Positions 15,858 to 24,395 of a stretch of 64,000 nucleotides of DNA are shown in pieces; within the stretch, counting starts at the first letter, position 1, and the number at the start of each line of letters is the position of its first letter. Both the position numbers and the translations under genes were made by a program. The notes under the pieces are model-generated. The model searched no databases, was not told the DNA's origin, and worked only from the letters and a program-made list of their open reading frames with translations. The stretch comes from Bradyrhizobium sp. ISRA464 (lineage in GTDB: Bacteria > Pseudomonadota > Alphaproteobacteria > Rhizobiales > Xanthobacteraceae): positions 2,356,001 through 2,420,000 of the forward strand of contig NZ_CP094526.1 of assembly GCF_029910095.1 (NCBI RefSeq). The letters are read 5' to 3'.

Positions 15858-15887
15858 TCAAGTTGTCTATTAACGTAGACAACTTGA
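15858..15887. promoter_or_regulatory. Putative PhnF operator
   Basis: TCAAGTTGTCTA and TAGACAACTTGA are perfect inverted 12-bp arms around the 6-bp spacer TTAACG. The inner GTCTA/TAGAC arrangement fits GntR/HutC-type operators. It lies 17 bp before the phnG ATG and 57 bp from the phnF ATG. The location between a Pho box and phnG suggests that bound PhnF blocks transcription of the C-P lyase operon. Confidence 0.75.
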
Positions 15888-15904
15888 GTCAGGCAAGGTT
15901 GCTC

Positions 15905-16366
15905 ATGAGTTCGGCCGGTCGGAACAGCAAAGAGGCGCAGCGCAAGGCCGCAATGGCGGTGCTGGCGCATTCCGGCGCCGCCGAGATCGCGGAGCGAATG
16001 CGGCAGATCGCGGTGCCGGCGCATGAAAATCTCCGCGAGCCCGAGAATGGCCTCGTGATGCTGCGCGGCCGGGTCGGCGGCGACGGCGCGCCGTTCAATC
16101 TCGGCGAGGCGACGGTGTCGCGCGCCGCAGTGCGGCTTGCGACCGGCGAGGTGGGCTTCGGCTACACGCTCGGCCGCGATGCACAAAAGGCGCAGATGAT
16201 CGCGCTGTGTGACGCTATGGTGCAATCGGCGGAGTTGTCCGGCGAGGTGGAGGCGAAGGTGATCGCGCCGCTGCGTGCGGCGGTCGACGCTGAACGCAGC
16301 CGCAAGGCCGCCGAGACCGCGGCGACGCGGGTCGATTTCTACACCATGGTGCGCGGCGAAGGATGA
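15905..16366 (+). CDS. phnG: C-P lyase complex subunit PhnG
   Basis: A 153-aa subunit of the PhnGHIJ core complex that makes ribose 1-alkylphosphonate triphosphate and breaks the carbon-phosphorus bond. Recognisable PhnG features include LREPENGLVMLRGRVGGDGAPFNLGEATVSRAAVRL and GYTLGRDAQKA. The ATG at 15905 was chosen over an upstream in-frame position at 15863 because the latter falls inside the operator palindrome. It heads the phnGHIJKLMN operon. Confidence 0.92.
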   Translation: MSSAGRNSKEAQRKAAMAVLAHSGAAEIAERMRQIAVPAHENLREPENGLVMLRGRVGGDGAPFNLGEATVSRAAVRLATGEVGFGYTLGRDAQKAQMIALCDAMVQSAELSGEVEAKVIAPLRAAVDAERSRKAAETAATRVDFYTMVRGEG

Positions 16367-16370
16367 TACG

Positions 16371-16979
16371 ATGACGACGGTTGCCGAATTGCCCGCAGAT
16401 TTTTCCGACAAGGTGTTGTCGGCGCAGTCGACGTTCCGCTCGGTAATGGACGCAATGGCGCGCCCGGGCAGCGTCCAGCGCGTCGCGGCGCAGGCGGGGA
16501 CGCCCGCCGGCATGATGCGCGGCACGGCTGCGATTGCGCTGACGCTGTTCGATCACGACACGCCGATTTGGCTCGATGGCGCGATGTCGGCGACGCCGGA
16601 TGTCGCGAGATGGCTGAAGTTTCACACCAGCGCGCCGGTGATTGCGGATTCTACGGTCGCCAGTTTCGCGCTGATCGGCGATGCGGCGAGCCTGCCGGCG
16701 CTCGATCGCTTCGCGTTCGGCAGCAGCGAATATCCGGATCGCTCGACCGCGCTGATCCTGCAGGTGGACAGCCTGACGCAGGGGCCGGCCTTTGAGCTGA
16801 AGGGGCCGGGCATCGACGGCACGGCGCTGCTGCAGGCGATGATCCAGCCGCGCGACCTGTTCGGACGGCTCGCGATCAACGAAACTCTGTTCCCGCGCGG
16901 CATCGACGTCGTGCTGGTCCATGACGATGCCATTGTCGCGATCCCCCGCACCACGCGGTTGGTCGCAAGCGGAGTGTAA
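16371..16979 (+). CDS. phnH: C-P lyase complex subunit PhnH
   Basis: A 202-aa C-P lyase core subunit, a degenerate PLP-transferase-like fold that binds PhnJ in the complex. Family landmarks are FRSVMDAMARPGSV, ALTLFDHDTPIWLD, GSSEYPDRSTALILQV and LFPRGIDVVLVHDDAIVAIPRTTR. The ATG at 16371 lies 4 bp past the phnG stop. It is transcribed with phnG and phnI. Confidence 0.92.
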   Translation: MTTVAELPADFSDKVLSAQSTFRSVMDAMARPGSVQRVAAQAGTPAGMMRGTAAIALTLFDHDTPIWLDGAMSATPDVARWLKFHTSAPVIADSTVASFALIGDAASLPALDRFAFGSSEYPDRSTALILQVDSLTQGPAFELKGPGIDGTALLQAMIQPRDLFGRLAINETLFPRGIDVVLVHDDAIVAIPRTTRLVASGV

Positions 16980-16982
16980 GCG

Positions 16983-18086
16983 ATGTATGTAGCCGTCAAG
17001 GGAGGTGAACGCGCCATCGAGAACGCCCACCGCCTGCTCGCGCATGAACGGCGTGGCGACCGCGATGTGCCGGAGGTATCGCTGGCGCAGATCGCCGAAC
17101 AGCTCTCGCTCGGCGTCGATCGCGTCATGACCGAAGGCTCGCTCTACGATCGTGAGCTCGCGGCGCTGGCGATCAAGCAGGCGCGCGGCGACATGATCGA
17201 GGCGATCTTCCTGGTCCGCGCGTTCCGTGCCACGCTGCCGCGCTTCGGCGCGACCGAGCCGGTGAATACCGACGAGATGCAGGTGCGGCGTCGCATCTCC
17301 TCGACCTTCAAGGACATTCCGGGCGGCCAGATCCTGGGGCCGACCTTCGACTACACCCATCGCCTGCTCGATCCGCAGCTTGCCGAGGGTTTCGTGCCGG
17401 AGCAGCCGCTGACGGCGGAGGCGTCGCAGGCCGCGACGCCGCGCGTGACCGACATTCTCGGCCGTGACGGCCTGATCGAAGGCTCGCCGCAGGCGGATGC
17501 CGATGCACCGGTCGGCGACCTCACGCGCGAGCCGCTGAACTTTCCGGCCGACCGCGACCTGCGGCTGCAGAACCTGGCGCGTGGCGACGAAGGTTTCCTG
17601 CTTGCGCTCGGCTATTCGACGCAGCGCGGCTATGGCCGCAACCACCCCTTCGCCGGGGAGATCCGCTTCGGCGATGTCGAGGTCGAGTTCTTCGCCGAGG
17701 ATGCCGGCTTCGCGGTGCCGCTCGGTTCGATCGAACTGACCGAGTGCCAGATGGTCAACCAGTTCAAGGGCTCGGCGACCGAAGCGCCGTGCTTTACCCG
17801 CGGCTATGGCCTGGCCTTCGGGCAGAGCGAGCGCAAGACCATGTCGATGGCGCTGGTCGATCGCGCTCTTCGCGCGCGCGAGCTCGACGAGGAGGCGACC
17901 TCGCCGGCGCAGGACGAGGAGTTCGTGATGTCGCACTCCGACAATGTGCAGGCGACCGGCTTCGTCGAGCATCTGAAGCTGCCGCATTACGTCGACTTCC
18001 AGTCCGAGCTTGGCCTGTTGCGCAAGCTGCGGCAGGAATTCGCCGAGGCGAACGAGGCTCCCGAAATGCAGGAGGCCGCGGAATGA
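16983..18086 (+). CDS. phnI: C-P lyase complex subunit PhnI
   Basis: A 367-aa protein of the PhnI family, the core subunit that with PhnG, PhnH and PhnL catalyses displacement of adenine from ATP by methylphosphonate. The start MYVAVKGGERAIENAH and the segment GYGRNHPFAGEIRFGDVEVEF are typical. It starts 3 bp after phnH and its TGA overlaps the phnJ ATG (ATGA), so the order and coupling are those of a standard phn operon. Confidence 0.93.
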   Translation: MYVAVKGGERAIENAHRLLAHERRGDRDVPEVSLAQIAEQLSLGVDRVMTEGSLYDRELAALAIKQARGDMIEAIFLVRAFRATLPRFGATEPVNTDEMQVRRRISSTFKDIPGGQILGPTFDYTHRLLDPQLAEGFVPEQPLTAEASQAATPRVTDILGRDGLIEGSPQADADAPVGDLTREPLNFPADRDLRLQNLARGDEGFLLALGYSTQRGYGRNHPFAGEIRFGDVEVEFFAEDAGFAVPLGSIELTECQMVNQFKGSATEAPCFTRGYGLAFGQSERKTMSMALVDRALRARELDEEATSPAQDEEFVMSHSDNVQATGFVEHLKLPHYVDFQSELGLLRKLRQEFAEANEAPEMQEAAE

Positions 18087-18967
18087 ACGCGCCGACTTAC
18101 AACTTCGCCTATCTCGACGAGCAGACCAAACGGATGATCCGCCGTGCGATCCTGAAGGCGATCGCGATTCCCGGCTATCAGGTGCCGTTCGCGAGCCGCG
18201 AGATGCCGATGCCCTATGGCTGGGGCACCGGCGGCGTGCAGGTCACCGCGGCGATCCTCGGCCCGAACGACGTGCTGAAGGTGATCGACCAGGGCTCGGA
18301 CGACACCACCAATGCGATCTCGATTCGCAAGTTCTTCGGCAAGACCGCGGGTGTGGCGACCACGACCTCGACCACGGATGCGACCGTGATCCAGACCCGG
18401 CATCGCATTCCGGAGGCGCCGCTGCATGCGGGCCAGGTGCTGGTCTACCAGGTGCCGATCCCGGAGCCCTTGCGCTTCCTCGAGCCGCGCGAGACCGAGA
18501 CGCGGCGCATGCACGCGCTCGCCGAATACGGGCTGATGCATGTGAAGCTCTACGAGGACATCGCGCGGTTCGGCCACATCGCGACCGCCTACGCCTATCC
18601 GGTGAAGGTGAACGCGCGCTACGTGATGGATCCGTCGCCGACGCCGAAATTCGACAATCCGAAGATGGACAATTGCCCGGCGCTGCAATTGTTCGGCGCT
18701 GGCCGCGAGAAGCGCATCTACGCGATCCCGCCGCACACCACGGTGGTCTCGCTCGATTTCGAGGATCACCCGTTCACGCGCTACCGTTTCGATGCGCCGT
18801 GTGCGCTGTGCGGCGCCGACGATTCCTATCTCGACGAGATCGTGACCGACGACAAGGGCGGGCGGATGTTCGTCTGCTCCGACACCGATTTCTGCGAGCA
18901 GCGCCAGGAGGCCGGACATCACGGCGCGCTGAGCGCAGCGCCGCACAAGGAGAAGGCGCATGTCTGA
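18083..18967 (+). CDS. phnJ: C-P lyase PhnJ, radical SAM carbon-phosphorus lyase
   Basis: A 294-aa catalytic subunit that cleaves the C-P bond by radical SAM chemistry, releasing alkane and ribose cyclic phosphate. The cysteines of the iron-sulphur site are present as C240xxC243, then C265 and C271, one residue offset from E. coli C241, C244, C266 and C272. PhnJ does not use the usual CxxxCxxC motif, and none is expected. Other landmarks are MPYGWGTGGVQVTAA and TRHRIPE. Overlaps on both sides (ATGA with phnI, 8 bp with phnK) mark a tight operon. Confidence 0.95.
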   Translation: MNAPTYNFAYLDEQTKRMIRRAILKAIAIPGYQVPFASREMPMPYGWGTGGVQVTAAILGPNDVLKVIDQGSDDTTNAISIRKFFGKTAGVATTTSTTDATVIQTRHRIPEAPLHAGQVLVYQVPIPEPLRFLEPRETETRRMHALAEYGLMHVKLYEDIARFGHIATAYAYPVKVNARYVMDPSPTPKFDNPKMDNCPALQLFGAGREKRIYAIPPHTTVVSLDFEDHPFTRYRFDAPCALCGADDSYLDEIVTDDKGGRMFVCSDTDFCEQRQEAGHHGALSAAPHKEKAHV

Positions 18968-19757
18968 GCTGTCCCGCCTCGACAACGACCAGCCGCTGCT
19001 GGTCGCCGAAGGGCTTGCCAAGAACTATGGCCAGCTCGCGGCCTGTCGCGACGTCTCCTTCTCGCTCTATGCCGGCGAGGTGCTGGCGATCGTCGGCGAA
19101 TCCGGCTCGGGCAAGTCGACCCTGCTGCAGCTTCTGTCGGCGCAACTCGCGCCGAGCGCGGGACGGGTGTCCTACCGGATGCGCGACGGCGTGCTGCGCG
19201 ATCTTGCCGGCCTCGGCGAAGCCGAGCGGCGCTTTCTGTTCCGCACCGATTGGGGTTACGTGCACCAGGATCCAGCGCAGGGATTGCGCATGGCGGTCTC
19301 GGCCGGCGCCAATGTCGGCGAGCGGCTGATGGCGGTCGGCTGGAATCATTACGGCCGGATCCGCGACACCGCGTCAAACTGGCTTGAGCGGGTCGAGATC
19401 GATGTCGGCCGTATCGACGATGCACCCAAGACCTATTCGGGCGGCATGCGGCAGCGGCTGCAGATCGCGCGCAATCTCGTCACCGAGCCGCGGCTGGTGT
19501 TCATGGACGAGCCGACCGGGGGCCTCGACGTCTCGGTGCAGGCACGCCTGCTCGACCTGATGCGCAACCTCGTCAGCGAGCTCGGCCTCGCCGCCATCGT
19601 CGTCACCCACGATCTCGCCGTCGCGCGGTTGCTGTCGCACCGTGTGATGGTGATGAAGGGCGGCCGCGTCATCGAAACCGGATTGACCGACCAGGTGCTC
19701 GACGATCCGCGCGAGCCCTATACGCAAGTGCTCGTTTCCTCGATTCTGCCGCCATGA
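18960..19757 (+). CDS. phnK: C-P lyase ABC-type ATPase PhnK
   Basis: A 265-aa ABC-type protein that associates with the C-P lyase core and is not a membrane transporter component. Walker A GESGSGKST, signature SGGMRQR, Walker B FMDEPTGGLDVSVQARLLD and VTHDLAVARLL are intact. It overlaps phnJ by 8 bp and phnL by ATGA. Confidence 0.92.
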   Translation: MSELSRLDNDQPLLVAEGLAKNYGQLAACRDVSFSLYAGEVLAIVGESGSGKSTLLQLLSAQLAPSAGRVSYRMRDGVLRDLAGLGEAERRFLFRTDWGYVHQDPAQGLRMAVSAGANVGERLMAVGWNHYGRIRDTASNWLERVEIDVGRIDDAPKTYSGGMRQRLQIARNLVTEPRLVFMDEPTGGLDVSVQARLLDLMRNLVSELGLAAIVVTHDLAVARLLSHRVMVMKGGRVIETGLTDQVLDDPREPYTQVLVSSILPP

Positions 19758-20464
19758 GCCCGCCAATGACCGCGATGATCGAACTTGCCAATGCCGAAAA
19801 GACCTTCACCATGCATCTGCAGGGCGGTGTCGAACTGCCTGTGGTGCGCGGCGTGTCGTTCCACGTCGAGCCGGGCGAATGCGTGGTGCTGTCGGGCCCC
19901 TCGGGCGCCGGCAAATCCTCGATCCTGAAGATGATCTTCGGCAACTACCGCTGCGACAGCGGCCGGATCGGCATCCGCCACCATGGCACGGTGATCGACC
20001 TCGCCACGGCCGAGCCGCGCCAGGTGCTGAGCATCCGCCGCTCGACCATCGGCTATGTCAGCCAGTTCCTGCGCGCCGTGCCGCGGGTGGCGACGATCGA
20101 CGTCGTCGCCGAACCTCTGATCGCCAACGGCGTCGCGCGCGAGGAAGCTCGCGAGCGTGCCGGCCGCCTGCTGCGCCGGCTCAACATTCCGGAGCGGCTG
20201 TGGCCGCTGCCGCCCTCGACCTTCTCCGGCGGCGAGCAGCAGCGCGTCAACATCGCGCGTGGCTTCATCTCGGATTTGCCGATACTGCTGCTGGACGAGC
20301 CGACCGCCTCGCTCGATGCCGCGAATCGTGCCGTGGTGGTCGAGCTGATCGGCGAAAAGAAGACAAAGGGCGTCGCGATGGTCGCGATCGTTCATGACGA
20401 TGAGATCCGCCATTTGATTGCCGACCGCATCGTCGACGTGACCTCGTTTGCCGCTGCCGCCTGA
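19754..20464 (+). CDS. phnL: C-P lyase ABC-type ATPase PhnL
   Basis: A 236-aa ABC-type protein needed for the C-P lyase reaction. Walker A GPSGAGKSS, signature SGGEQQR and Walker B LLLDEPTASLDAAN are intact. The ATG at 19754 overlaps the phnK stop; an ATG at 19766 would drop four residues. phnM starts 13 bp downstream. Confidence 0.92.
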   Translation: MSPPMTAMIELANAEKTFTMHLQGGVELPVVRGVSFHVEPGECVVLSGPSGAGKSSILKMIFGNYRCDSGRIGIRHHGTVIDLATAEPRQVLSIRRSTIGYVSQFLRAVPRVATIDVVAEPLIANGVAREEARERAGRLLRRLNIPERLWPLPPSTFSGGEQQRVNIARGFISDLPILLLDEPTASLDAANRAVVVELIGEKKTKGVAMVAIVHDDEIRHLIADRIVDVTSFAAAA

Positions 20465-20477
20465 AGGACCGTTTGAA

Positions 20478-21632
20478 ATGACTGCCAAGCAAGACACCAT
20501 CATCGGCAACGCCCGGGTCGTCCTCGCCGATCGCGTGATCGAGCAGGGCTGGGTCGCCATCGCCGACGGCAAGATCGCCTGTTACGGCGAGGGCCGGGCG
20601 CCCGAGGCAACTGAGGACGCCGGCGGCGACCTGATCATGCCCGGGATGATCGAGCTGCACACCGATCATCTCGAGATGCACTACGTGCCGCGGCCCAAGG
20701 TGTACTGGGATCCGGTGGCGGCCGTGATCTCCTATGACGGGCAGCTCGCGACCTCCGGCATCACCACGGTGCTGGATTCGCTCCGCGTCTGGCGTGAGGA
20801 GGGCGCGGAGGGTGTCGATGGCCGCGCCGGTCTGCTGGCCGAGGCGATCGCGGCGGCGCGCGAGGAGAACCTGCTGCGCGCCGACCATTTCCTGCATCTG
20901 CGCTGCGAAATCCCGATGCCCGATGTGGTCGCGGAAGCCAAGGAGCTGATCGATCGCCCGGATGTGCGGCTGATGTCGCTGATGGACCACACGCCGGGCC
21001 AGCGCCAGTTCCGCGACGAGGTGAAGCTGCGCGACTACTACCGCGGCAAGGGCGGCGGCATGACCGACGCCCAGCTCGACGTGCTCTTCGCAAAGCGCTT
21101 CGCCTATCAGAAGGAATATGCCGCGACCAATATGCGCGCGATCGTGGCGCTGGCGCATGAGTACAAGATCCCGCTGGCGAGCCACGACGACACCACGGAC
21201 GAGAACGTCGCCGACGCCGTCAACGACAAGGTGTCGGTCGCGGAGTTTCCGACCACGATGGAAGCCGCGCGTGGGCTGCACGCCGCCGGCATCGACATCC
21301 TGATGGGAGCGCCGAACGTCGTGCGCGGCGGTTCGCATTCCGGCAACATCGCGGCCGTCGATCTGGCCCGCGAGGGCATGCTCGACATTCTGTCGTCGGA
21401 CTATATCCCGTCGAGCCTGTTGATGGCGGCGCTGCAATTGCCGCAGCGCGTGCCGACGATCGATCTCGCATCCGCCGTCCGCACCGTGACGAAAACACCG
21501 GCAGAGGCGGTCGGCCTCGCCGATCGTGGCGAGATCGCGGTCGGCAAGCGTGCCGATTTGATCCGCGTGCACATCGCGCGCGACCTGCCGGTCGTGCGCA
21601 GCGTCTGGCGCGAAGGGGGGCGGGTCGCATGA
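20478..21632 (+). CDS. phnM: PhnM, ribose 1-methylphosphonate 5-triphosphate diphosphatase
   Basis: A 384-aa amidohydrolase that removes pyrophosphate to give ribose 1-methylphosphonate 5-phosphate, the substrate of PhnJ. Metal-site motifs are MPGMIELHTDHLEMHYVPRP, ASHDDTTDENV and [15 protein letters not shown]. The start is ATG 20478. Its TGA overlaps the phnN start. A second PhnM-family copy at 9239-10411 differs at the first metal motif. This copy is the closer match to canonical PhnM. Confidence 0.93.
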   Translation: MTAKQDTIIGNARVVLADRVIEQGWVAIADGKIACYGEGRAPEATEDAGGDLIMPGMIELHTDHLEMHYVPRPKVYWDPVAAVISYDGQLATSGITTVLDSLRVWREEGAEGVDGRAGLLAEAIAAAREENLLRADHFLHLRCEIPMPDVVAEAKELIDRPDVRLMSLMDHTPGQRQFRDEVKLRDYYRGKGGGMTDAQLDVLFAKRFAYQKEYAATNMRAIVALAHEYKIPLASHDDTTDENVADAVNDKVSVAEFPTTMEAARGLHAAGIDILMGAPNVVRGGSHSGNIAAVDLAREGMLDILSSDYIPSSLLMAALQLPQRVPTIDLASAVRTVTKTPAEAVGLADRGEIAVGKRADLIRVHIARDLPVVRSVWREGGRVA

Positions 21633-22225
21633 GTAATGCTCCCGCCTTCACCGAGCCGCGTGCCGGCGCGATCGGCCCGGGACGGCTGGTGCTGGTGGTC
21701 GGTCCGAGCGGTGCCGGCAAGGACACGCTGCTGGGATTGGCGAAGACGGCCTGCGCCGACGACCGCAACATCGTGTTTCCGCGCCGCCTGATCACCCGCG
21801 AGGCGTCGGCTTCGGAAGACAACGAGGAGGTCAGCGCGGAGGCCTTCCAGCGCGCGGTGGCGGGCGGCGACTATGCCATGCACTGGGAAGCCCATGGGCA
21901 CCGCTATGCGCTGTCGCGGGCGATTGACGATGAGATCCGTGCCGGCCGCACCGTGATCGCTAACGTCTCGCGCACGGTGATATCGGCCGCGCGCCGCAAC
22001 TATGCCAATGTCGTGGTCGTTTTGATCACCGCGCCGCCGGATGTCCTCGCTGCGCGGCTCGCGATGCGGGCACGCGCCAGCGACGGACGGCTGGAGCAAC
22101 GGCTGGCGCGCACGATCGACGAGACCACCGCGTCGCCGGACTTCACCATCGTCAATTCGGGTACCGCCGAATATCACGCGCGGCAGCTTGTCCGCGTCAT
22201 CAAGGACGAGCGCTGGGACGGCTAG
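21629..22225 (+). CDS. phnN: PhnN, ribose 1,5-bisphosphokinase
   Basis: A 198-aa guanylate-kinase-fold enzyme that phosphorylates ribose 1,5-bisphosphate to PRPP, returning the C-P lyase sugar to nucleotide synthesis. The P-loop is GPSGAGKDTLL and the FPRRLITREAS segment is family-typical. It overlaps phnM by ATGA and ends the phnG-N operon. No phnP, phnO or phnQ follows. Confidence 0.92.
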   Translation: MSNAPAFTEPRAGAIGPGRLVLVVGPSGAGKDTLLGLAKTACADDRNIVFPRRLITREASASEDNEEVSAEAFQRAVAGGDYAMHWEAHGHRYALSRAIDDEIRAGRTVIANVSRTVISAARRNYANVVVVLITAPPDVLAARLAMRARASDGRLEQRLARTIDETTASPDFTIVNSGTAEYHARQLVRVIKDERWDG

Positions 22226-22252
22226 GCAACTTCCAAACGAGAAAGGGCACTG

Positions 22253-22864
22253 ATGTCGGTGATTGAAACGATCGAGCAGCTCGAGGCGATCTACGGCTTT
22301 CCAAACGACGCCTCGACCGTGAAGGTCGCGGACCGGGTCACGCCGCTCTACCGCGCGCTCATCGAAAAATCGCCGTTCGTGTCGCTTGCAACCGCCGGAC
22401 CCGAGGGACTCGATTGCTCGCCGCGCGGCGATCTGCCGGGATTCGTTCGCGTCCACGACGAGAAGACGCTGATGATGCCGGATCGCCGCGGCAACAACCG
22501 CTGCGATTCGCTGCGCAACATTGTTCGCGATCCCCGCGTCGGGCTGTTGTTCCTGATCCCGGGCTCGGGCAGCACGCTGCGCGTCAACGGCCGCGCCTAT
22601 GTCACAGCCGAGCCTGAGCTGCTTGCCTCGTTCAAGATGGAGGGGAAGGCGCCGCGCACGGTCATCGTGATGACCGTCGAGGAGATGTATTTCCAGTGTG
22701 CCCGCGCGATCGTGCGTTCCGACCTCTGGAATCCCGAGAAGCGGGTTGATCCCAAGACGTTGCCGACGCCCGGCCAGATCCTCGCCGAGATGAGCAAGAA
22801 CACAGTCGGTGGCGAAAAATACGATCGGGAATGGCCCGAGCGCGCGCGGCAGACGATGTGGTGA
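22253..22864 (+). CDS. Pyridoxamine 5'-phosphate oxidase-related FMN-binding protein
   Basis: A 203-aa split-barrel FMN-binding protein of the TIGR04025/DR2398-like group. Features include SPFVSLATAGPEGLDCSPRGD, MMPDRRGNNRCDSLRNIV and RVNGRAYVT. Members bind FMN and are mostly uncharacterised; this is not PdxH, which is at 58428-59069. It begins 27 bp after phnN, so it could be cotranscribed, with no obvious role in phosphonate use. A dispersed repeat and the IS array follow. Confidence 0.8.
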   Translation: MSVIETIEQLEAIYGFPNDASTVKVADRVTPLYRALIEKSPFVSLATAGPEGLDCSPRGDLPGFVRVHDEKTLMMPDRRGNNRCDSLRNIVRDPRVGLLFLIPGSGSTLRVNGRAYVTAEPELLASFKMEGKAPRTVIVMTVEEMYFQCARAIVRSDLWNPEKRVDPKTLPTPGQILAEMSKNTVGGEKYDREWPERARQTMW

Positions 22865-22866
22865 AA

Positions 22867-22968
22867 GCGTTTTCGAGCGAAGTGGACGCCGGTTCGCGTG
22901 AAGAAAACGCGTCAAAATAAGAATCCAGAGCTTCGGTTCTGATTCAATCAGCACCGACAACGCTCTAG
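22867..22968. repeat. Dispersed palindromic repeat ending at the IS array
   Basis: The stretch with GCGTTTTCGAGCGAAGTGG, a GTTCGCGTGAAGAAAACGC segment and GGTTCTGATTCAATCAG resembles a common rhizobial intergenic repeat, which often ends in GCTCTAG. The first CTAG (22965-22968) is exactly where the first IS701 copy is inserted. Only part of this family is visible in the window, so the repeat status is partly from memory. Confidence 0.5.
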
Positions 22969-24391
22969 CATTACAGTTGTAATTTTTGCTTGAGATGCGC
23001 TTTGCGCGCGTTGGCTTGATGAGCCCTGCGCCAGGATGACCATGCGAGGATGTGGGCATGCGGGATGCGCCGCTGGGCGAGCTTCATGGCGATGCGGCGG
23101 ATTTCCGGGATCGACCAGCGGATCAAGAACGATGCTTCGGTCGGGGCCGCGGTCGCGTTTTTTTAAGCAATGCTCCGGTGTTGGCCCGATGACGGATGAC
23201 GGCCATCGTGGCGAAGGCAAGCATGACCAGTGAGACATGGCGATGCCAGCCATGCCAGGAGCGGGTTTCGTTGTGATCAAGACCGAGCTCGTTCTTGGCG
23301 GTTTCGAAGCTGTCTTCGATGGCCCAGCGATGGCCTTCCACGGATACCAGCTTCTGCATGGACGTGCCCTTGGGGCACCATGTGGAGAAGAAGGCTAAGC
23401 TGTTGTCGGCAATATTGCGGCGGATCAGAAGACCTCGGGTCCATTCCCCGGCAAGGTCGTCGTTGTATTCGCCGGCGTCGAGATCGGCCAGCTCAAGATA
23501 GGCCCAGTCGTGCCAGCGCGGACCTTTGGTTCCTTCGCCGGACGGCAGGCGGCGCCAGGCCTTCTTGGGAAGGCTCTGCGCGATCGTAGAGGCAGTGCCG
23601 GCGACAGGCTGCTGCTTGCCCCAGGAATAGAACACGTGATTGGAAGCAACCCCCAGAACATAGCCTTTGCCCGCCTTGCGCAGCAGGGTTTCGATCGCTC
23701 CCGTGCCATACACGCTGTCCGCTGCTACGAACGAGAACGGCACCTTTGCGGCGATCGCGCGAGCGATCATTTGATGCGCGATCCGGGGCTTCGTCGCAAA
23801 GCTCACATCGCTCGGGACATGTGCGGCCTTCAGGCGAGCGGGTTCGTCCGTCCATTCCTTTGGCAGGTAGAGCGCCCGATCGATGAAGGCATGGCCATGC
23901 CGCGACACATAGGAGGCAAACACTCCGATCTGGCAATTGGTGATCTTGCCCGCCGAGCCAGTGTACTGGCGCGCGACCCCACACGAGGCCTTGCCCTGTT
24001 TCAAAAAGCCGGTCTCATCGATGACCAGAACCGCGTCCTCGTCACCCAGCGTTTCCAGCGCGTACTCACGTACAATATCGCGCAGCGCGTCGGCATCCCA
24101 CTGCCCCCGACCCAGAATCGCCTGCTGGCGCCACGGGCCTGGATCGCCAGCCGCTTCCGCCCGCATCCAACCCGTCTTGCGCGGCTCGTTGCCCAACAGT
24201 CCGTCGAGAAATTGCCCCGCCGAGGCCGCGACCCGCTCTTGCGTAAACAGCGGACGGATGCGTTGCTTGGCATCTCGCAACGACGAAGCCCACAGCGTCA
24301 GCGTATCCTCAACCGACGCGCCACCAATCATCAGATCCCGAATCATGGTCGCCCATAGATTCAGAACCTTCAGGAAGATGCAACTGTAGTG
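22969..24391 (-). mobile_element. IS701-family element, copy A
   Basis: A 1423-bp element with imperfect inverted ends: CATTACAGTTG at the left and CAACTGTAGTG at the right (one mismatch). It is flanked by CTAG. It is almost identical to copy B. Visible differences are at 23103 (CCGGG here, CCTGG in copy B) and in the right end (GTAGTG here, GTAATG in B). The transposase is intact. Confidence 0.9.
23123..24346 (-). CDS. IS701-family DDE transposase, copy A
   Basis: A 407-aa intact transposase. Landmarks include KTGWMRAEAAGDPGPWRQQ, VLVIDETGFLKQGKASCGVARQYTGSAGKITNCQIGVF (first Asp), VAADSVYGTG (second Asp) and a C-terminal region with VEGHRWAIEDSFETAKNELGLDHNETRSWHGWHRHV, where the last catalytic Glu lies. 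This catalyses cut-and-paste movement of its element. The protein is identical in copy B and about similar in length to copy C (416 aa), which is clearly diverged. Confidence 0.93.
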   Translation of the reverse strand: MIRDLMIGGASVEDTLTLWASSLRDAKQRIRPLFTQERVAASAGQFLDGLLGNEPRKTGWMRAEAAGDPGPWRQQAILGRGQWDADALRDIVREYALETLGDEDAVLVIDETGFLKQGKASCGVARQYTGSAGKITNCQIGVFASYVSRHGHAFIDRALYLPKEWTDEPARLKAAHVPSDVSFATKPRIAHQMIARAIAAKVPFSFVAADSVYGTGAIETLLRKAGKGYVLGVASNHVFYSWGKQQPVAGTASTIAQSLPKKAWRRLPSGEGTKGPRWHDWAYLELADLDAGEYNDDLAGEWTRGLLIRRNIADNSLAFFSTWCPKGTSMQKLVSVEGHRWAIEDSFETAKNELGLDHNETRSWHGWHRHVSLVMLAFATMAVIRHRANTGALLKKTRPRPRPKHRS

Positions 24392-24395
24392 CTAG

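Noticed and set aside
8520..22225. A PhnP-like gene within the phn locus
   Set aside because: None was found. The only MBL-fold gene in the window (49982-50902) is remote and resembles LACTB2-type proteins.
23510..24358. Plus-strand open frame opposite the IS701 transposase
   Set aside because: It is an antisense shadow, repeated at 24937-25785 only because the element is duplicated.
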